Positions 10,301 through 18,225 of a stretch of 64,000 nt of DNA are shown here, one piece after another. Below the pieces are notes generated by a model, which was not told the DNA's origin, ran no database searches, and saw only the letters and a list, made by a program, of their open reading frames with translations. This DNA comes from Silicimonas sp. (GTDB lineage Bacteria > Pseudomonadota > Alphaproteobacteria > Rhodobacterales > Rhodobacteraceae): NCBI GenBank assembly GCA_022824525.1, contig JAJDZT010000051.1:30494-94493 (forward strand), written 5' to 3'. Both the position numbers and the translations under genes were made by a program. Positions within the stretch are counted from its first letter, which is position 1, and every line of letters begins with the position of its first letter.

Positions 10301-11227
10301 AACCGACCACGGCACGGACCCATCAAGGCCCGACTGCTAGACCCGGGGCGCAACTTCGCAGCTTCCGCAACGCAGATCGGTCCCGAACCAGGAAACGATC
10401 AAGGACGCTGATGTGCAGTTCGGCAATTCCTCCGACAGCGCGTCCAATGACGTTTCGAAATCGGTCAACCCGGACGGCGTGTTCACATTGGCAGACCGCA
10501 CACGACCCGGGGCCTCCTGAAAGTGCACCGGTGTTGTGGAAAGCGCATACTCTCCCGTCCCCGGAATGACCGCCACGGCTTCAACCAGATCCGACAGATC
10601 GCCTTCGCCGGTGCGCATGACTTCGAAACTGAACTGCGGCACTCGGTTCCCGAAAGGCCCGAGCTGCAAATCTTCGATCACCACGTAAGCGGTGCCGCGA
10701 TAAGCGGGCGCAAGCCCGGCCCCTTCCACGGCTTCAATCTTTGGGTCCGGCAATTGATCTTCCGAGCCCGGGTAAACGCGCAGGTTCAGATCGGTTTTGG
10801 AGATTTCCGTCCCGTCTGCCCAGATGCGACCGACCCGTGTGATCTCTCCCTTGCAGAGAGCGACGGCAAGGCTCACCGAATAGGAGTATTCCTTTACCTT
10901 CGGTCGAGACGGAGCGCCTTTGCCGCCTCCGCCCGAAACCGTGACATCCTCCCTGAAACGCGTCGCCCAAATGACCTGACCCGACACCCGCACACGACCA
11001 TGGACATCTGCAATCGGCGCGCCTTCGCTCGCCCCGGTCAGACGAAAGCGGTCAATGCGGCCCGTTTCGACAGCGGGCGACCCTGCTCCCAGGATGCGCG
11101 CGTCGATGACACGCCCCAGCGTGGCGCCTGCAGCCCGACCCAGCACGCTTGCCGATAAGCCAAGAAAGGACCCACCGACGGAACCGCCAAGAGCGGCGCC
11201 CGCCGCAGAAAGAACAATGGTGGCCAT
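7349..11227 (-). pseudogene. GTA g15 'megatron' baseplate/hub protein, interrupted by an in-frame TAG
   Basis: The full frame is 1293 codons including stops, the expected length for RcGTA g15 (about 1300 residues), a host-contacting hub and fibre protein. Codons 1-296 (11227-10340) read normally, codon 297 (10337-10339) is TAG, then the same frame stays open for 995 codons to TGA at 7349. The N-terminal part has a hydrophobic Gly/Ala-rich segment. The TIM-barrel glycosidase-like domain begins around SLIVSWFGTDLRC and continues after the TAG, so the stop splits the barrel near its first strand. Later parts include phage-tail and beta-rich domains. A GTG at 10315 could allow reinitiation of a 988-residue protein. 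No frameshift is seen; the change looks like a single nonsense substitution (Glu or Gln codon are likely ancestors). Sequencing error or read-through cannot be excluded. Confidence 0.88.
10337..10339 (-). other. In-frame amber codon inside GTA g15
   Basis: On the minus strand the codons read GTC TAG CAG TCG. Both flanks are in one frame, 11227 to 7349, and both encode recognisable g15 sequence with no missing segment. The stop is followed by C, a context generally considered weak for termination. Confidence 0.9.
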
Positions 11228-11673
11228 CAGGACCTCGCTTGCAAGTCAGGGACGGTTGGGGCCGGAAAGGAAAAGGCAGTCGCAATGCGTCGGCGCCAAG
11301 GATGGGTCAGCCTGCTTTCAACCACCCCATGGCCGGAATAGGCGTGTATGAAGCTTTCCGCGCCAGAGCAGATGCCAAGGTGTTTCGCGACAGCGCCGCG
11401 TGCCATGCGAAACAGAATGACATCGCCCGGTCGCAATGCTTTGACCGGGATCTCCACGAGATGCATCTGTGCCGCACCAAGCAGAACGTCTTCGTGCGCC
11501 ACCTCATCCCAGTCCGGCGAATAGGGCGGCACCGGCGGCTCCGGTCCGTATTCTGCGCGCCAGACACCGCGCAACAAACCAAGGCAGTCACACCCCGCTC
11601 CCAACGCCGAGGCCTGGTGGCGGTAGGGCGTGCCGATCCACCGGCGCGCCTCGGCAACAATCCGGTCTCTCAT
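11227..11673 (-). CDS. GTA g14: NlpC/P60 cell-wall peptidase
   Basis: 148-residue NlpC/P60-family peptidase. The catalytic Cys lies in GCDCLGLL (about residue 29) and the His in AKHLGI (about 96). In RcGTA the homologue is a tail-tip peptidase that helps the particle cross the peptidoglycan of the recipient. The ATG at 11673 overlaps the g13 stop (ATGA) and is preferred over a longer upstream start inside g13. The g15 ATG in turn overlaps its own stop. Confidence 0.92.
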   Translation of the reverse strand: MRDRIVAEARRWIGTPYRHQASALGAGCDCLGLLRGVWRAEYGPEPPVPPYSPDWDEVAHEDVLLGAAQMHLVEIPVKALRPGDVILFRMARGAVAKHLGICSGAESFIHAYSGHGVVESRLTHPWRRRIATAFSFPAPTVPDLQARS

Positions 11674-12545
11674 CACCCAAGGCTCCCGCCATCGTTCACG
11701 CCGTTCCGTACCGGATAGGACACCAGCCAATCTTCAACTGGTATGCTGGGAAACCCACGGAAATTCATGAAGTTACCAAATTTTCCCCGACAGGTTTCAG
11801 ATTGCTTGTCGCAGCCTGCCTCCAACCGCACATGGTCCCCCACAGACACCCCGCCGGCCACGCTTTCCCAAAGCTCGACCAACCGTCCGCCCTCGACCTC
11901 CCGGTCACGCTTGACAACGCCCACCTGGCCAAGCGCCGAGCCGGACAAAACGGTCGCCCGTCCGCGAAGAAACCAGCCTTCCGCAGTACCGGCTTGGCTG
12001 GACACAAGAAACTCCGCCGCGCTCCGAACATCCGTGATCTCAACCTCAACCGAGTACCCCGGCTGAGACGTGTCGAACCGGCAGGCCTCATCCCCAAGAA
12101 CGGCACCGCAAGGCCGCTGGTAGACCCGCCCCTGTGGTTGGTTGATGGCCTCCGCAAGGCCGCGCAACTCGGCACGAAACTGAACGCCTTGCCGCTCGAC
12201 CTCGCCAAGCGATCCGCGAAACACCAGTCGACGCTCAGCGACTTCGGCCCAGTTGACCAGCCAGCTCCGCACCTCGGCCCCATCGAACAGACCTGCGCGA
12301 ACGTCGTCTTCACGGATGGAGGCCGCACTCAGCGCCCCGATGGCTTCCGAGTTGTCCACGGCCAAGCCGGTCGTCTGCTCCACCGACCGCGCGGTCAGAC
12401 CAGAAGACGCGGCGAAATCGATTCCCTCGAACGCCAAGGTCCGGTCGTGATCGGTGAAACCCAAAACCACGCCATCGCGCCGGGTCACGGCCCAGGCCCG
12501 GCAGACCGTCGTCACACCACCTGCCAAATGCTCCGCAAGGCTCAT
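11673..12545 (-). CDS. GTA g13: DUF2163 baseplate hub protein
   Basis: 290-residue protein with the DUF2163 pattern: an opening with AWAVTRRDG and GFTDHDRTLAF, and a Cys-containing C-terminal region with GCDKQSETCRGKF. In RcGTA the homologue is a hub protein at the tail tip that sits under the baseplate 'megatron'. Four-base overlaps with g12 upstream and g14 downstream show coupled translation. Length is normal. Confidence 0.92.
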   Translation of the reverse strand: MSLAEHLAGGVTTVCRAWAVTRRDGVVLGFTDHDRTLAFEGIDFAASSGLTARSVEQTTGLAVDNSEAIGALSAASIREDDVRAGLFDGAEVRSWLVNWAEVAERRLVFRGSLGEVERQGVQFRAELRGLAEAINQPQGRVYQRPCGAVLGDEACRFDTSQPGYSVEVEITDVRSAAEFLVSSQAGTAEGWFLRGRATVLSGSALGQVGVVKRDREVEGGRLVELWESVAGGVSVGDHVRLEAGCDKQSETCRGKFGNFMNFRGFPSIPVEDWLVSYPVRNGVNDGGSLG

Positions 12546-13174
12546 ATCCGCACCTCGACAATCGGCACATTCGGAATTTCGCCAGCCTTGAAACTCGCGA
12601 CCGAGCTTTGGATGGAGTCCGTCGCAAATCGCACCGGAACATCGAACTCGAAGCCGGCGGTCACGGTAGCGCCCGGGCCCGGAGGCTCATCGAAGGTCAA
12701 CAAACCCGTTGCCAGATCGATCTCGAACTCGACACCTTCGGCCTTCACATCGCCCTGAACACCGGCGCTCACGCTTCCCTGCACCGGCTTCCGGATCTCA
12801 CGCTGGTAGAAGGCCGAGCCAGAAGTATATGTTTTACATAGCTGAAACGCTCTGGTCGCGCCGTCCCCAGTTCCAATCACCTGGTCGTCGAAGTCAACCT
12901 CGACCAAGGAACCTGAAGATCTGTAATCCGACCAGTCCTTCCAGCGAAATCCGTAAAGCTGGCCGCGTCGCGCCTCGAAAAACGCAATCAGCGTGTCGAT
13001 ATCCGCGAGCGAACGCATGCCCATCCCGGCGTCATAGCGCCGCCGGGAATCCGCCCATGGCGTATTGCGCTCTTCGAACCCGTTGGCCAGCGTGACGATT
13101 TCCGTCACCCGCTCCGGCCCGCCGACCGAACCGAAACTCAGGCTCGTCGGAAACTGAACCTCGTGAAAGGACAT
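12542..13174 (-). CDS. GTA g12: DUF2460 distal tail protein
   Basis: 210-residue DUF2460 protein, opening MSFHEVQFPTSLSFGS, with GFRWKDWSDYRSS in the middle and a C-terminal FDVPVRFATDS segment, all family hallmarks. In RcGTA the homologue forms the distal tail ring. The start has a strong GGAGG 6 bases upstream. It is preceded by a roughly 100-base gap that holds a copy of the repeated intergenic motif, the longest gap in the tail half of the cluster. Confidence 0.93.
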   Translation of the reverse strand: MSFHEVQFPTSLSFGSVGGPERVTEIVTLANGFEERNTPWADSRRRYDAGMGMRSLADIDTLIAFFEARRGQLYGFRWKDWSDYRSSGSLVEVDFDDQVIGTGDGATRAFQLCKTYTSGSAFYQREIRKPVQGSVSAGVQGDVKAEGVEFEIDLATGLLTFDEPPGPGATVTAGFEFDVPVRFATDSIQSSVASFKAGEIPNVPIVEVRI

Positions 13175-13215
13175 GCCCCACCTCCGTCACATCGACAATT
13201 CAATTAAAATTGCCG

Positions 13216-13238
13216 CTTCATCTCTTTGAAAATACGCA
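13216..13238 (-). repeat. Short intergenic repeat (TGCGTATTTT motif), copy in the g11-g12 gap
   Basis: Minus-strand TGCGTATTTTCAAAGAGATG followed by AAG. Close matches lie in the fabD-fabG gap (about 26002-26024) and the nuoK-nuoL gap (about 52985-53006). In each case it sits between two genes read in the same direction as the motif. Confidence 0.65.
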
Positions 13239-13273
13239 CTTTCCCGACATGGGATCCGATGCCACGCCGGGGG

Positions 13274-13918
13274 TCAGCCGTTCCGCTGGCTCCGCGCCAA
13301 CGCCCGGTTCATCTGTGCCGCGATCTGGTTTCGGCTCCGCTGGAAACTCGCGGCATCCTGCGTCTGGATATTCATCACGACCTGCACCGATCGCGCCCCG
13401 CCTTGCGTCTGGACACCGAGCCGCCCGTCCGCCCCACGCGACAATGGCAAGATGGCCTCTGGCCCGGCCTCTCCCATAAGGCCCGTCCCGTTCCGCATCG
13501 GGAAATAATTCGGTCCCGAGACGATGCCGCCACTTGCAAACGGCATCACGCGTCCCTGTGAAAAAGAAGCGCCATTCGCGAAGAGCCCGGTGAGCCCTTC
13601 TGCGATCAAACCGCCAAAGTGCTTTGTCACAGGTTTGATGGCCGCGGAGTAAGCCGTATTCACCACGGATCGCGTCACGGTCTCCATCGCGTCGGACGCC
13701 CGCATGCCGTCGAACACAAGCCCGTCGAAGGCGGATCTCAAGCCGCGCGACAAGCCTCTCGACAGCACTTTCGTGTCCTGCTCCGTCGCCTTCAACGCGC
13801 GGCTCGTTTCCTCAAGACCGTCCTTCAGCGCCTTTGCCATGTCACCGGTGGCCGCAAAAGCGCCCTCCAGTTCGGCAAGCTGCGCTTCGAACTCCTCGAT
13901 CCGATCCCCATCCGCCAT
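13274..13918 (-). CDS. GTA g11: short tail tape-measure protein
   Basis: 214-residue protein. The N-terminal part (about 1-60) is acidic and helical (EEFEAQLAELEGAF), then a region with hydrophobic/Gly segments (TKHFGGLIAEGLTGLF) and a C-terminal part containing GGIVSGPNYFPMRNGTGLMGEAGPEAILPL, shown here in outline only. This is the tape-measure C-terminal pattern. The very short length fits the short tail of GTA particles. The ATG at 13918 overlaps the g10.1 stop (TGATG); a GTG just before it is also possible. Confidence 0.92.
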   Translation of the reverse strand: MADGDRIEEFEAQLAELEGAFAATGDMAKALKDGLEETSRALKATEQDTKVLSRGLSRGLRSAFDGLVFDGMRASDAMETVTRSVVNTAYSAAIKPVTKHFGGLIAEGLTGLFANGASFSQGRVMPFASGGIVSGPNYFPMRNGTGLMGEAGPEAILPLSRGADGRLGVQTQGGARSVQVVMNIQTQDAASFQRSRNQIAAQMNRALARSQRNG

Positions 13919-14109
13919 CACGCATCCTTTCTTTCATCCGGGAAGGCTGCAGCCAGTTCCTCCAGCCGCGCCCGCGACAACGGCGCGCCGCTCCCGTCCT
14001 TGCCCAAGAGGAACGCCAGTTCCGCAGGCGTCAGGTCCCACACCTCGCGAGGTCGCAAGCCCAGCGCACAGCCCGCGCGCAACAGCTCGGACCAGGCAAA
14101 ACGCGTCAT
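13918..14109 (-). CDS. GTA g10.1: phage tail assembly chaperone
   Basis: 63-residue protein with the TAC pattern: MTRFAWSELL start, GLRPREVWDLTPAEL, and a short Glu/Arg-rich end. It overlaps g10 by 4 bases and g11 by 1 base. In long-tailed phages two overlapping chaperone genes between the tail tube and tape measure often make a frameshift fusion; I see no clear slippery heptamer at the g10/g10.1 junction, so ordinary stop-start coupling is more likely here. Confidence 0.88.
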   Translation of the reverse strand: MTRFAWSELLRAGCALGLRPREVWDLTPAELAFLLGKDGSGAPLSRARLEELAAAFPDERKDA

Positions 14110-14420
14110 TCCGGCATCGCGAAAGCGCGCGCCAGCAACTGACCCGCAAGCTTCGCTGCCACCATCGGCCCACCCGCAATTTCTGCTGTCAGCAAATCAC
14201 GCACATGCCCGTTCCAGCCGCCGCCACGCAGACCGGCGACGATCACAGCCAAAACATCTCGGGTCGAACAGGTCCCGCCCTCGAACCGCTCGACGAGACC
14301 GATCAGCGTGTCCGCCTCAAGACTTGCCTCGAGTTCCGCCAGCGCGCCCAACGTCAGGCGCATGACATGGCGCTCGCCATCCAGCATCACCTCCACTTCA
14401 CCGGCCCAGGGATTGCCCAT
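14106..14420 (-). CDS. GTA g10: gp10-like tail chaperone
   Basis: 104-residue protein with the GTA-gp10 / phage tail-chaperone pattern: NPWAGEVEVMLDGE near the start, then LTLGALAELEASLEAD and VLAVIVAGLRGGG. The ATG at 14420 overlaps the g9 TGA stop by one base; a TTG three bases upstream is less likely. It lies between the tail tube and tape-measure genes, the standard place for a tail assembly chaperone. Confidence 0.9.
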   Translation of the reverse strand: MGNPWAGEVEVMLDGERHVMRLTLGALAELEASLEADTLIGLVERFEGGTCSTRDVLAVIVAGLRGGGWNGHVRDLLTAEIAGGPMVAAKLAGQLLARAFAMPE

Positions 14421-14830
14421 CAAAGCGCCGTGAAGGTCAGCGCACCGGCCGAAGCCAGCGACAGCTCATAGGTCGCCTCGCCATTGTGGCTGCCCGCATA
14501 CTCGATCGAGGTCACCTGGAACGGCCCTTCCACAATCCCGAAATCGGGGATGATCACCTGAAACTCCGGCGTCTCTCCGTCGAAAAAGATCTGGCGCGCT
14601 CGCTCATCGGTCGAGGCATCGCGAAAGACCCCCGATCCACTGATCGAGGCCGCCTTCACGCCCGCCCCGCCCAAAAGCTCCCGCCATCCATCGCTCGCCA
14701 GCGAGGTCACATCGACCTGCTCTGCATTGAAGGAAAGCCGCGTTGCGCGCAAACCGGCCACGGTCTCGAATTGCCCGCCGCCCGTCATGTCGAGCTTGAT
14801 CAACAGGTCTTTGCCATTCTGTGCCGCCAT
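14420..14830 (-). CDS. GTA g9: major tail tube protein
   Basis: 136-residue tail tube protein with the family pattern MAAQNGKDLLIKLD at the start, GLRATRLSFNAEQVDVTS, and ELLGGAGVKAASISGSGVF. It polymerises into the short GTA tail tube. It begins 24 bases downstream of the g8 stop and runs directly into g10. Confidence 0.94.
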   Translation of the reverse strand: MAAQNGKDLLIKLDMTGGGQFETVAGLRATRLSFNAEQVDVTSLASDGWRELLGGAGVKAASISGSGVFRDASTDERARQIFFDGETPEFQVIIPDFGIVEGPFQVTSIEYAGSHNGEATYELSLASAGALTFTAL

Positions 14831-14854
14831 CGGCCCTCACTCCATTGAATTTGT

Positions 14855-15265
14855 TCAGTTATCTTCGACTACCGCGCGAAACGCCATATCGATCCGCCGC
14901 ACCTGCCCGGCCCGCACGCGACGCGCGCGCGCCTTCACGAACCTAAGCGAAACAACCCGCCCCCGGCTCAACGCCGGAGCGGCATCCACCAACACGTCAG
15001 ACACCGCTTCCGCCGCTGCTTTGGCCGTGGCGAACCCCTCGGCATCGCTCATGACGCTCACTTCAAAGCGGTGCTCTCCGATCCCGCCGGTCGCATCCGA
15101 CAAGTCACGGACCTCACCCTCGCCAAGGCTCAGGTAGGTGCCGCTCACCGGCCCCGGCGGCACTTCATCGAAAACCGCCGCACCGACCAACGCCTGAACG
15201 CCCGGGTCGCCCGCCAGAAGCTGATAGACTGCGGCTTGCAGCGCAGAAGATGCCCCATAGCTCAT
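14855..15265 (-). CDS. GTA g8: DUF3168 tail terminator
   Basis: 136-residue DUF3168 protein (SALQAAVYQLLAGD near the start; GEHRFEVSVMSDAEG in the middle). In RcGTA the homologue caps the tail and joins it to the head connector. It overlaps the g7 stop by four bases (ATGA). Confidence 0.92.
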   Translation of the reverse strand: MSYGASSALQAAVYQLLAGDPGVQALVGAAVFDEVPPGPVSGTYLSLGEGEVRDLSDATGGIGEHRFEVSVMSDAEGFATAKAAAEAVSDVLVDAAPALSRGRVVSLRFVKARARRVRAGQVRRIDMAFRAVVEDN

Positions 15266-15591
15266 GACGCCTCCTCCTCGTCCACGAGACAGGTCAGGAA
15301 CCGCGCATCACTGCTGTCCTGCACCGCACGAATTTCGAAAACGCGAGTCCCGTCCCGAAAGCGATAACCGGGCTTCGGGCGCGCCACGCTCGTTGGCGGC
15401 ACCGCCCGGATGATGATCCGATAGGGCACACGCGCGCGCGGATACCCCTCGCCGCTCTCCAGCCGCCCGGAACCCGGTTCGACCGTTCCCCAATGGGTGC
15501 CAAGAACCGACCACGATCCGGAAAAACCTCCGGCCCCGTCGGCACTCCGCACCGGCGCTTCCAGTTCCAGCATTCGACTGAACCGCTTCAT
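15262..15591 (-). CDS. GTA g7: head-tail adaptor (stopper)
   Basis: 109-residue head-closure protein. The start at 15591 (MKRFSRMLELE) overlaps the g6 stop (ATGA) and is preferred over a longer frame starting inside g6. The pattern DGAGGFSGSW, a central W-GTVEPGSG segment and a beta-rich end with FEIRAV fit the SPP1-gp16-like adaptor family. It seals the connector after DNA packaging. Confidence 0.9.
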   Translation of the reverse strand: MKRFSRMLELEAPVRSADGAGGFSGSWSVLGTHWGTVEPGSGRLESGEGYPRARVPYRIIIRAVPPTSVARPKPGYRFRDGTRVFEIRAVQDSSDARFLTCLVDEEEAS

Positions 15592-16184
15592 AGGCGCCGC
15601 GCTCCCACCAGCCGGATCGGCGTGTGGCGACGGCATATCGCCATCACGCCCATCGGCAGAGCCGTGGCACGCGCATCCACCGCCGAACGGTTCGCGTAGT
15701 AATGCGCCGCCAGCATCAGCACCGCCTGGCGCAAATCAGGGGGCACATCCGTCCAATCGCCATACCCGGCGGTGAAAAGGATGTCGCCCGACCCGCCGAC
15801 GGGAATGATCGGCAAACTCAACCCGACACTGACCAGCGCGGGCGCATGCGCATCCTGCCGCAGACGATAGGCACCTGCATCGATCTCTGTCGCGGTGTCG
15901 GTCGCATCAACGATCGTCAATGACTGGATCGCGCTGACAGGGGCCACCGGGAACACCTGCGTCCCCAGCGCCCGCCACGCCGAATTCACCTGCATAAAAT
16001 CTCTCGAAATCAGAGCTTTGCCCGTCTTTCCTTCCACGGTCGCAATCGCTGCTCGCAGCTCCGCGATCAAGACGCTGTCCTGCAAGCCATCGTCCGCGAA
16101 CCCGGACCCAAGCTGCAAATGCTCCCGAAATTCGGCGACCGGCAGCGCCGTATCCGGCACCTCGGTCTGCTCGATCAATATCAT
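15588..16184 (-). CDS. GTA g6: head-tail connector (DNA-packaging adaptor)
   Basis: 198-residue gp6-type connector. N-terminal helical region with VAEFREHLQLG and LIAELRAAIATVEGKTGKAL, then a beta-rich core, then PPDLRQAVLMLAAHYYANR, the helix typical of this family. In the particle it binds below the portal. It is separated from g5 by 278 bases, the largest gap in the cluster. Confidence 0.93.
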   Translation of the reverse strand: MILIEQTEVPDTALPVAEFREHLQLGSGFADDGLQDSVLIAELRAAIATVEGKTGKALISRDFMQVNSAWRALGTQVFPVAPVSAIQSLTIVDATDTATEIDAGAYRLRQDAHAPALVSVGLSLPIIPVGGSGDILFTAGYGDWTDVPPDLRQAVLMLAAHYYANRSAVDARATALPMGVMAICRRHTPIRLVGARRL

Positions 16185-16429
16185 CTCACCTGACCTCCGT
16201 TATGCGCCCCTCTGGGCCGCAATCCCTGCGCCGCCTGATGGCGGAGACCCGGGCGCACACCTCCCCGCATCACTTGGACAGAGGGGAGCAGCAGAAACGC
16301 GGGGCTCCGATGTTTTTCGATCGAAGTAGAAGACAAACGCCCGATCTTGCGTTCGCGCCGAAAGCGCGAGGCAGCAAAAGCGGACACAAGCTGATCGAAA
16401 ACCACACCGGACCGGCGCGCGCCCGGAAC

Positions 16430-16448
16430 CGGCCCGTCAGACGGGCCG
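16430..16448. other. Perfect GC-rich hairpin just after the capsid gene
   Basis: Inverted repeat CGGCCCGT / ACGGGCCG with a three-base loop, starting 15 bases beyond the capsid stop on the minus strand. No T-run follows, so it is not a clear intrinsic terminator. It lies in the 278-base capsid-g6 gap (16185-16462), in which I see no convincing gene. Possible mRNA-stabilising or partial-termination element. Confidence 0.6.
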
Positions 16449-16462
16449 ATCCTCAAAACTCG

Positions 16463-17647
16463 TTAGGTCTGCGAGAACCTCAGGAGACGAATCGCCGCGA
16501 AATCGCTGACATCGCCGCTTACGCGCTTCGTCGCATAGAACAACACATGCGGCTTCGCGGAGAACGGATCGCGCAGGATACGCAGGTCCGGACGCTCGGC
16601 AATCGTGTAGGCTGCGTTGAAATCACCGAAGGCAATCGAGTCCGACCCGTTCGCGATATCCGGCATGTCTTCGCAGATCAGCACCGGATACCCCAGCAGC
16701 CGCGCCGGTTCGCCAGCAGCCAGCCCATCGGTCCAGAGGAAACGCCCTTCGGCATCCTTGATCTGACGAACAACACCCGCCGTCTTGGAGTTCAGCACGA
16801 AAGTCGCATTGGCCCGGTAGCGCGCCCCAAGGCTGTAGACCATATTGACCAGTCCCGCGCCCGGATCTGTCGAATTGAACCCGCCATCCGTGCCGGTGCG
16901 AATGTAGCCGATATTGCCCCAACTCCAGCTGGTGTGCAGCACCGTCGGGTGGTTCAGAATGCCCATCGGCTTGTCGACACCGTCGCCATTGATGAACGCT
17001 GCCGCCTCCGAACGGGAGAAGCTGTCGGCAATCCGCCCCGCCAACCAGGTCTCGATGTCAAAAGCACTGTCGTCCAACAGGCGCTGGCTGATCTTGGGCA
17101 ACGCCGAAAGTTCGTGCAGGCCAATGCTGATCCGGTCGATCGTCGGTGTCGCCGTCTCGGTCGCATCCGCCGTCTCGGACGCCCAACCCGCACCGGTATC
17201 CGTCGAGTCGATCAAAACATCATAAGACGTTGCCTCGACATTCACAACATTGGCCACCTGCCGCAGCGAGGCCGCACCGCGCAGAACAGATTGGATGGAC
17301 GCACTGGTCTTTGGATCAACAAGATACCCGCCATCGCCGGCAACCGCGGTGGACATCGCCTTTCCCTCAAGGTCGAGACCGCGCAAGCCGCCATCCTCTC
17401 CGGTCCGCAGATAAGCCGCAAATGCCTTCTGATGCGGCGCTTCGGCGTCAGCGCTCACGGCAAGCGCCGGACGGCGCGATTGGGAAAGTGATTTGCGATC
17501 CAGCATGGTCAGTCGCTCTTCCTGTTTCTTGAGTTGATGGGTGATGTCGCCAACGAGGCCCGCAAGCGCGGTCTTCACCTCCTCGGCCGCCGTCTTGGGC
17601 GCGGGCAAAGCCTCTCCGCCCCGGGACGTCGTCTCGGGTGTACTCAT
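16463..17647 (-). CDS. GTA g5: HK97-family major capsid protein
   Basis: 394-residue capsid protein. The N-terminal ~110 residues are charged and helical (EEVKTALAGLVGDITHQ, then KKQEERLTMLDRKSL), the scaffold-like delta domain cut off by the protease in RcGTA. The HK97 core follows, with GGYLVDPKTS, SALPKISQRLLDDS and AFINGDGVDKPMGIL. The ATG has AAGGAAA 8 bases upstream. The upstream protease gene is in the same frame, separated by one TAG and nine sense codons. Confidence 0.96.
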   Translation of the reverse strand: MSTPETTSRGGEALPAPKTAAEEVKTALAGLVGDITHQLKKQEERLTMLDRKSLSQSRRPALAVSADAEAPHQKAFAAYLRTGEDGGLRGLDLEGKAMSTAVAGDGGYLVDPKTSASIQSVLRGAASLRQVANVVNVEATSYDVLIDSTDTGAGWASETADATETATPTIDRISIGLHELSALPKISQRLLDDSAFDIETWLAGRIADSFSRSEAAAFINGDGVDKPMGILNHPTVLHTSWSWGNIGYIRTGTDGGFNSTDPGAGLVNMVYSLGARYRANATFVLNSKTAGVVRQIKDAEGRFLWTDGLAAGEPARLLGYPVLICEDMPDIANGSDSIAFGDFNAAYTIAERPDLRILRDPFSAKPHVLFYATKRVSGDVSDFAAIRLLRFSQT

Positions 17648-17674
17648 CTTGAGTTTCCTTTGGTTGAGAGGCTG

Positions 17675-18220
17675 CTAGCAGCCCTTTGCTAAGTCACGGC
17701 GCGCCGCTTCGATCTCCGCCGCAAGGTCGCGCATCAGGCATGCCTCAGGGTCGTCCCCCTTGGCGCCCACCCGCGCATCGGGAAGCATCGGGAAGGTGAC
17801 GAGGGACACCTCCCAAAGCTCCAGTTCGTGAAGGCGTCGCCTTCCTGTATCGTCCTTCGTCGCGCGCACCGTCCGGTAGCCGATCGACAGCCCCTCAATG
17901 GCACCGGCTTCTAAAAGCGCTGCCGCTTCCCGTGCCCGTGCCACGTCCGGCAAAAGCCGGCCTTTCACGTAAAGGCCTTTCGCATCCTCGCGCACCTCGT
18001 CCCAGACCCCGATGGGCTGCGCCGGGTCATGCTGCCACAGCATCCGCACCCGCCGCTCTTTGGCCTCGAGCGCCGCCAGGGACGCGGCATAAGCCCCGCG
18101 CTCCACCACGTCGCCACCGCGGTCCGCCTCGCCGAACAGGGACGCATAGCCTTCGATCACCGATCCTTCGGTCACCGCCAGCTTCGTCTCCACAAGGCAG
18201 AACTTTCGCTCCAGTTCCAT
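17675..18220 (-). CDS. GTA g4: HK97-family prohead protease
   Basis: 181-residue prohead maturation protease. The start at 18220 (MELERKFCLVE) has GAGGAG upstream and lies 5 bases after the portal stop; a longer frame would overlap the portal gene. Herpes-protease-fold motifs: EGYASLFGEADRGGDVVERGAY, MLWQHDPAQPIGVW with the catalytic His, and GLSIGYR with the Ser. It ends in TAG; the frame then continues open into the capsid gene. No g3.5 gene is present between g3 and g4. Confidence 0.94.
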   Translation of the reverse strand: MELERKFCLVETKLAVTEGSVIEGYASLFGEADRGGDVVERGAYAASLAALEAKERRVRMLWQHDPAQPIGVWDEVREDAKGLYVKGRLLPDVARAREAAALLEAGAIEGLSIGYRTVRATKDDTGRRRLHELELWEVSLVTFPMLPDARVGAKGDDPEACLMRDLAAEIEAARRDLAKGC

Positions 18221-18225
18221 CGCTC

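Noticed and set aside
14100..14112. Programmed frameshift between the two GTA tail chaperone genes
   Set aside because: No slippery heptamer is visible at the junction; a four-base stop-start overlap explains it.
16181..16456. 91-residue minus-strand frame between the capsid and g6 genes
   Set aside because: Arg/Pro-rich, no similarity to any GTA protein I know, starts within the hairpin area; more likely non-coding.
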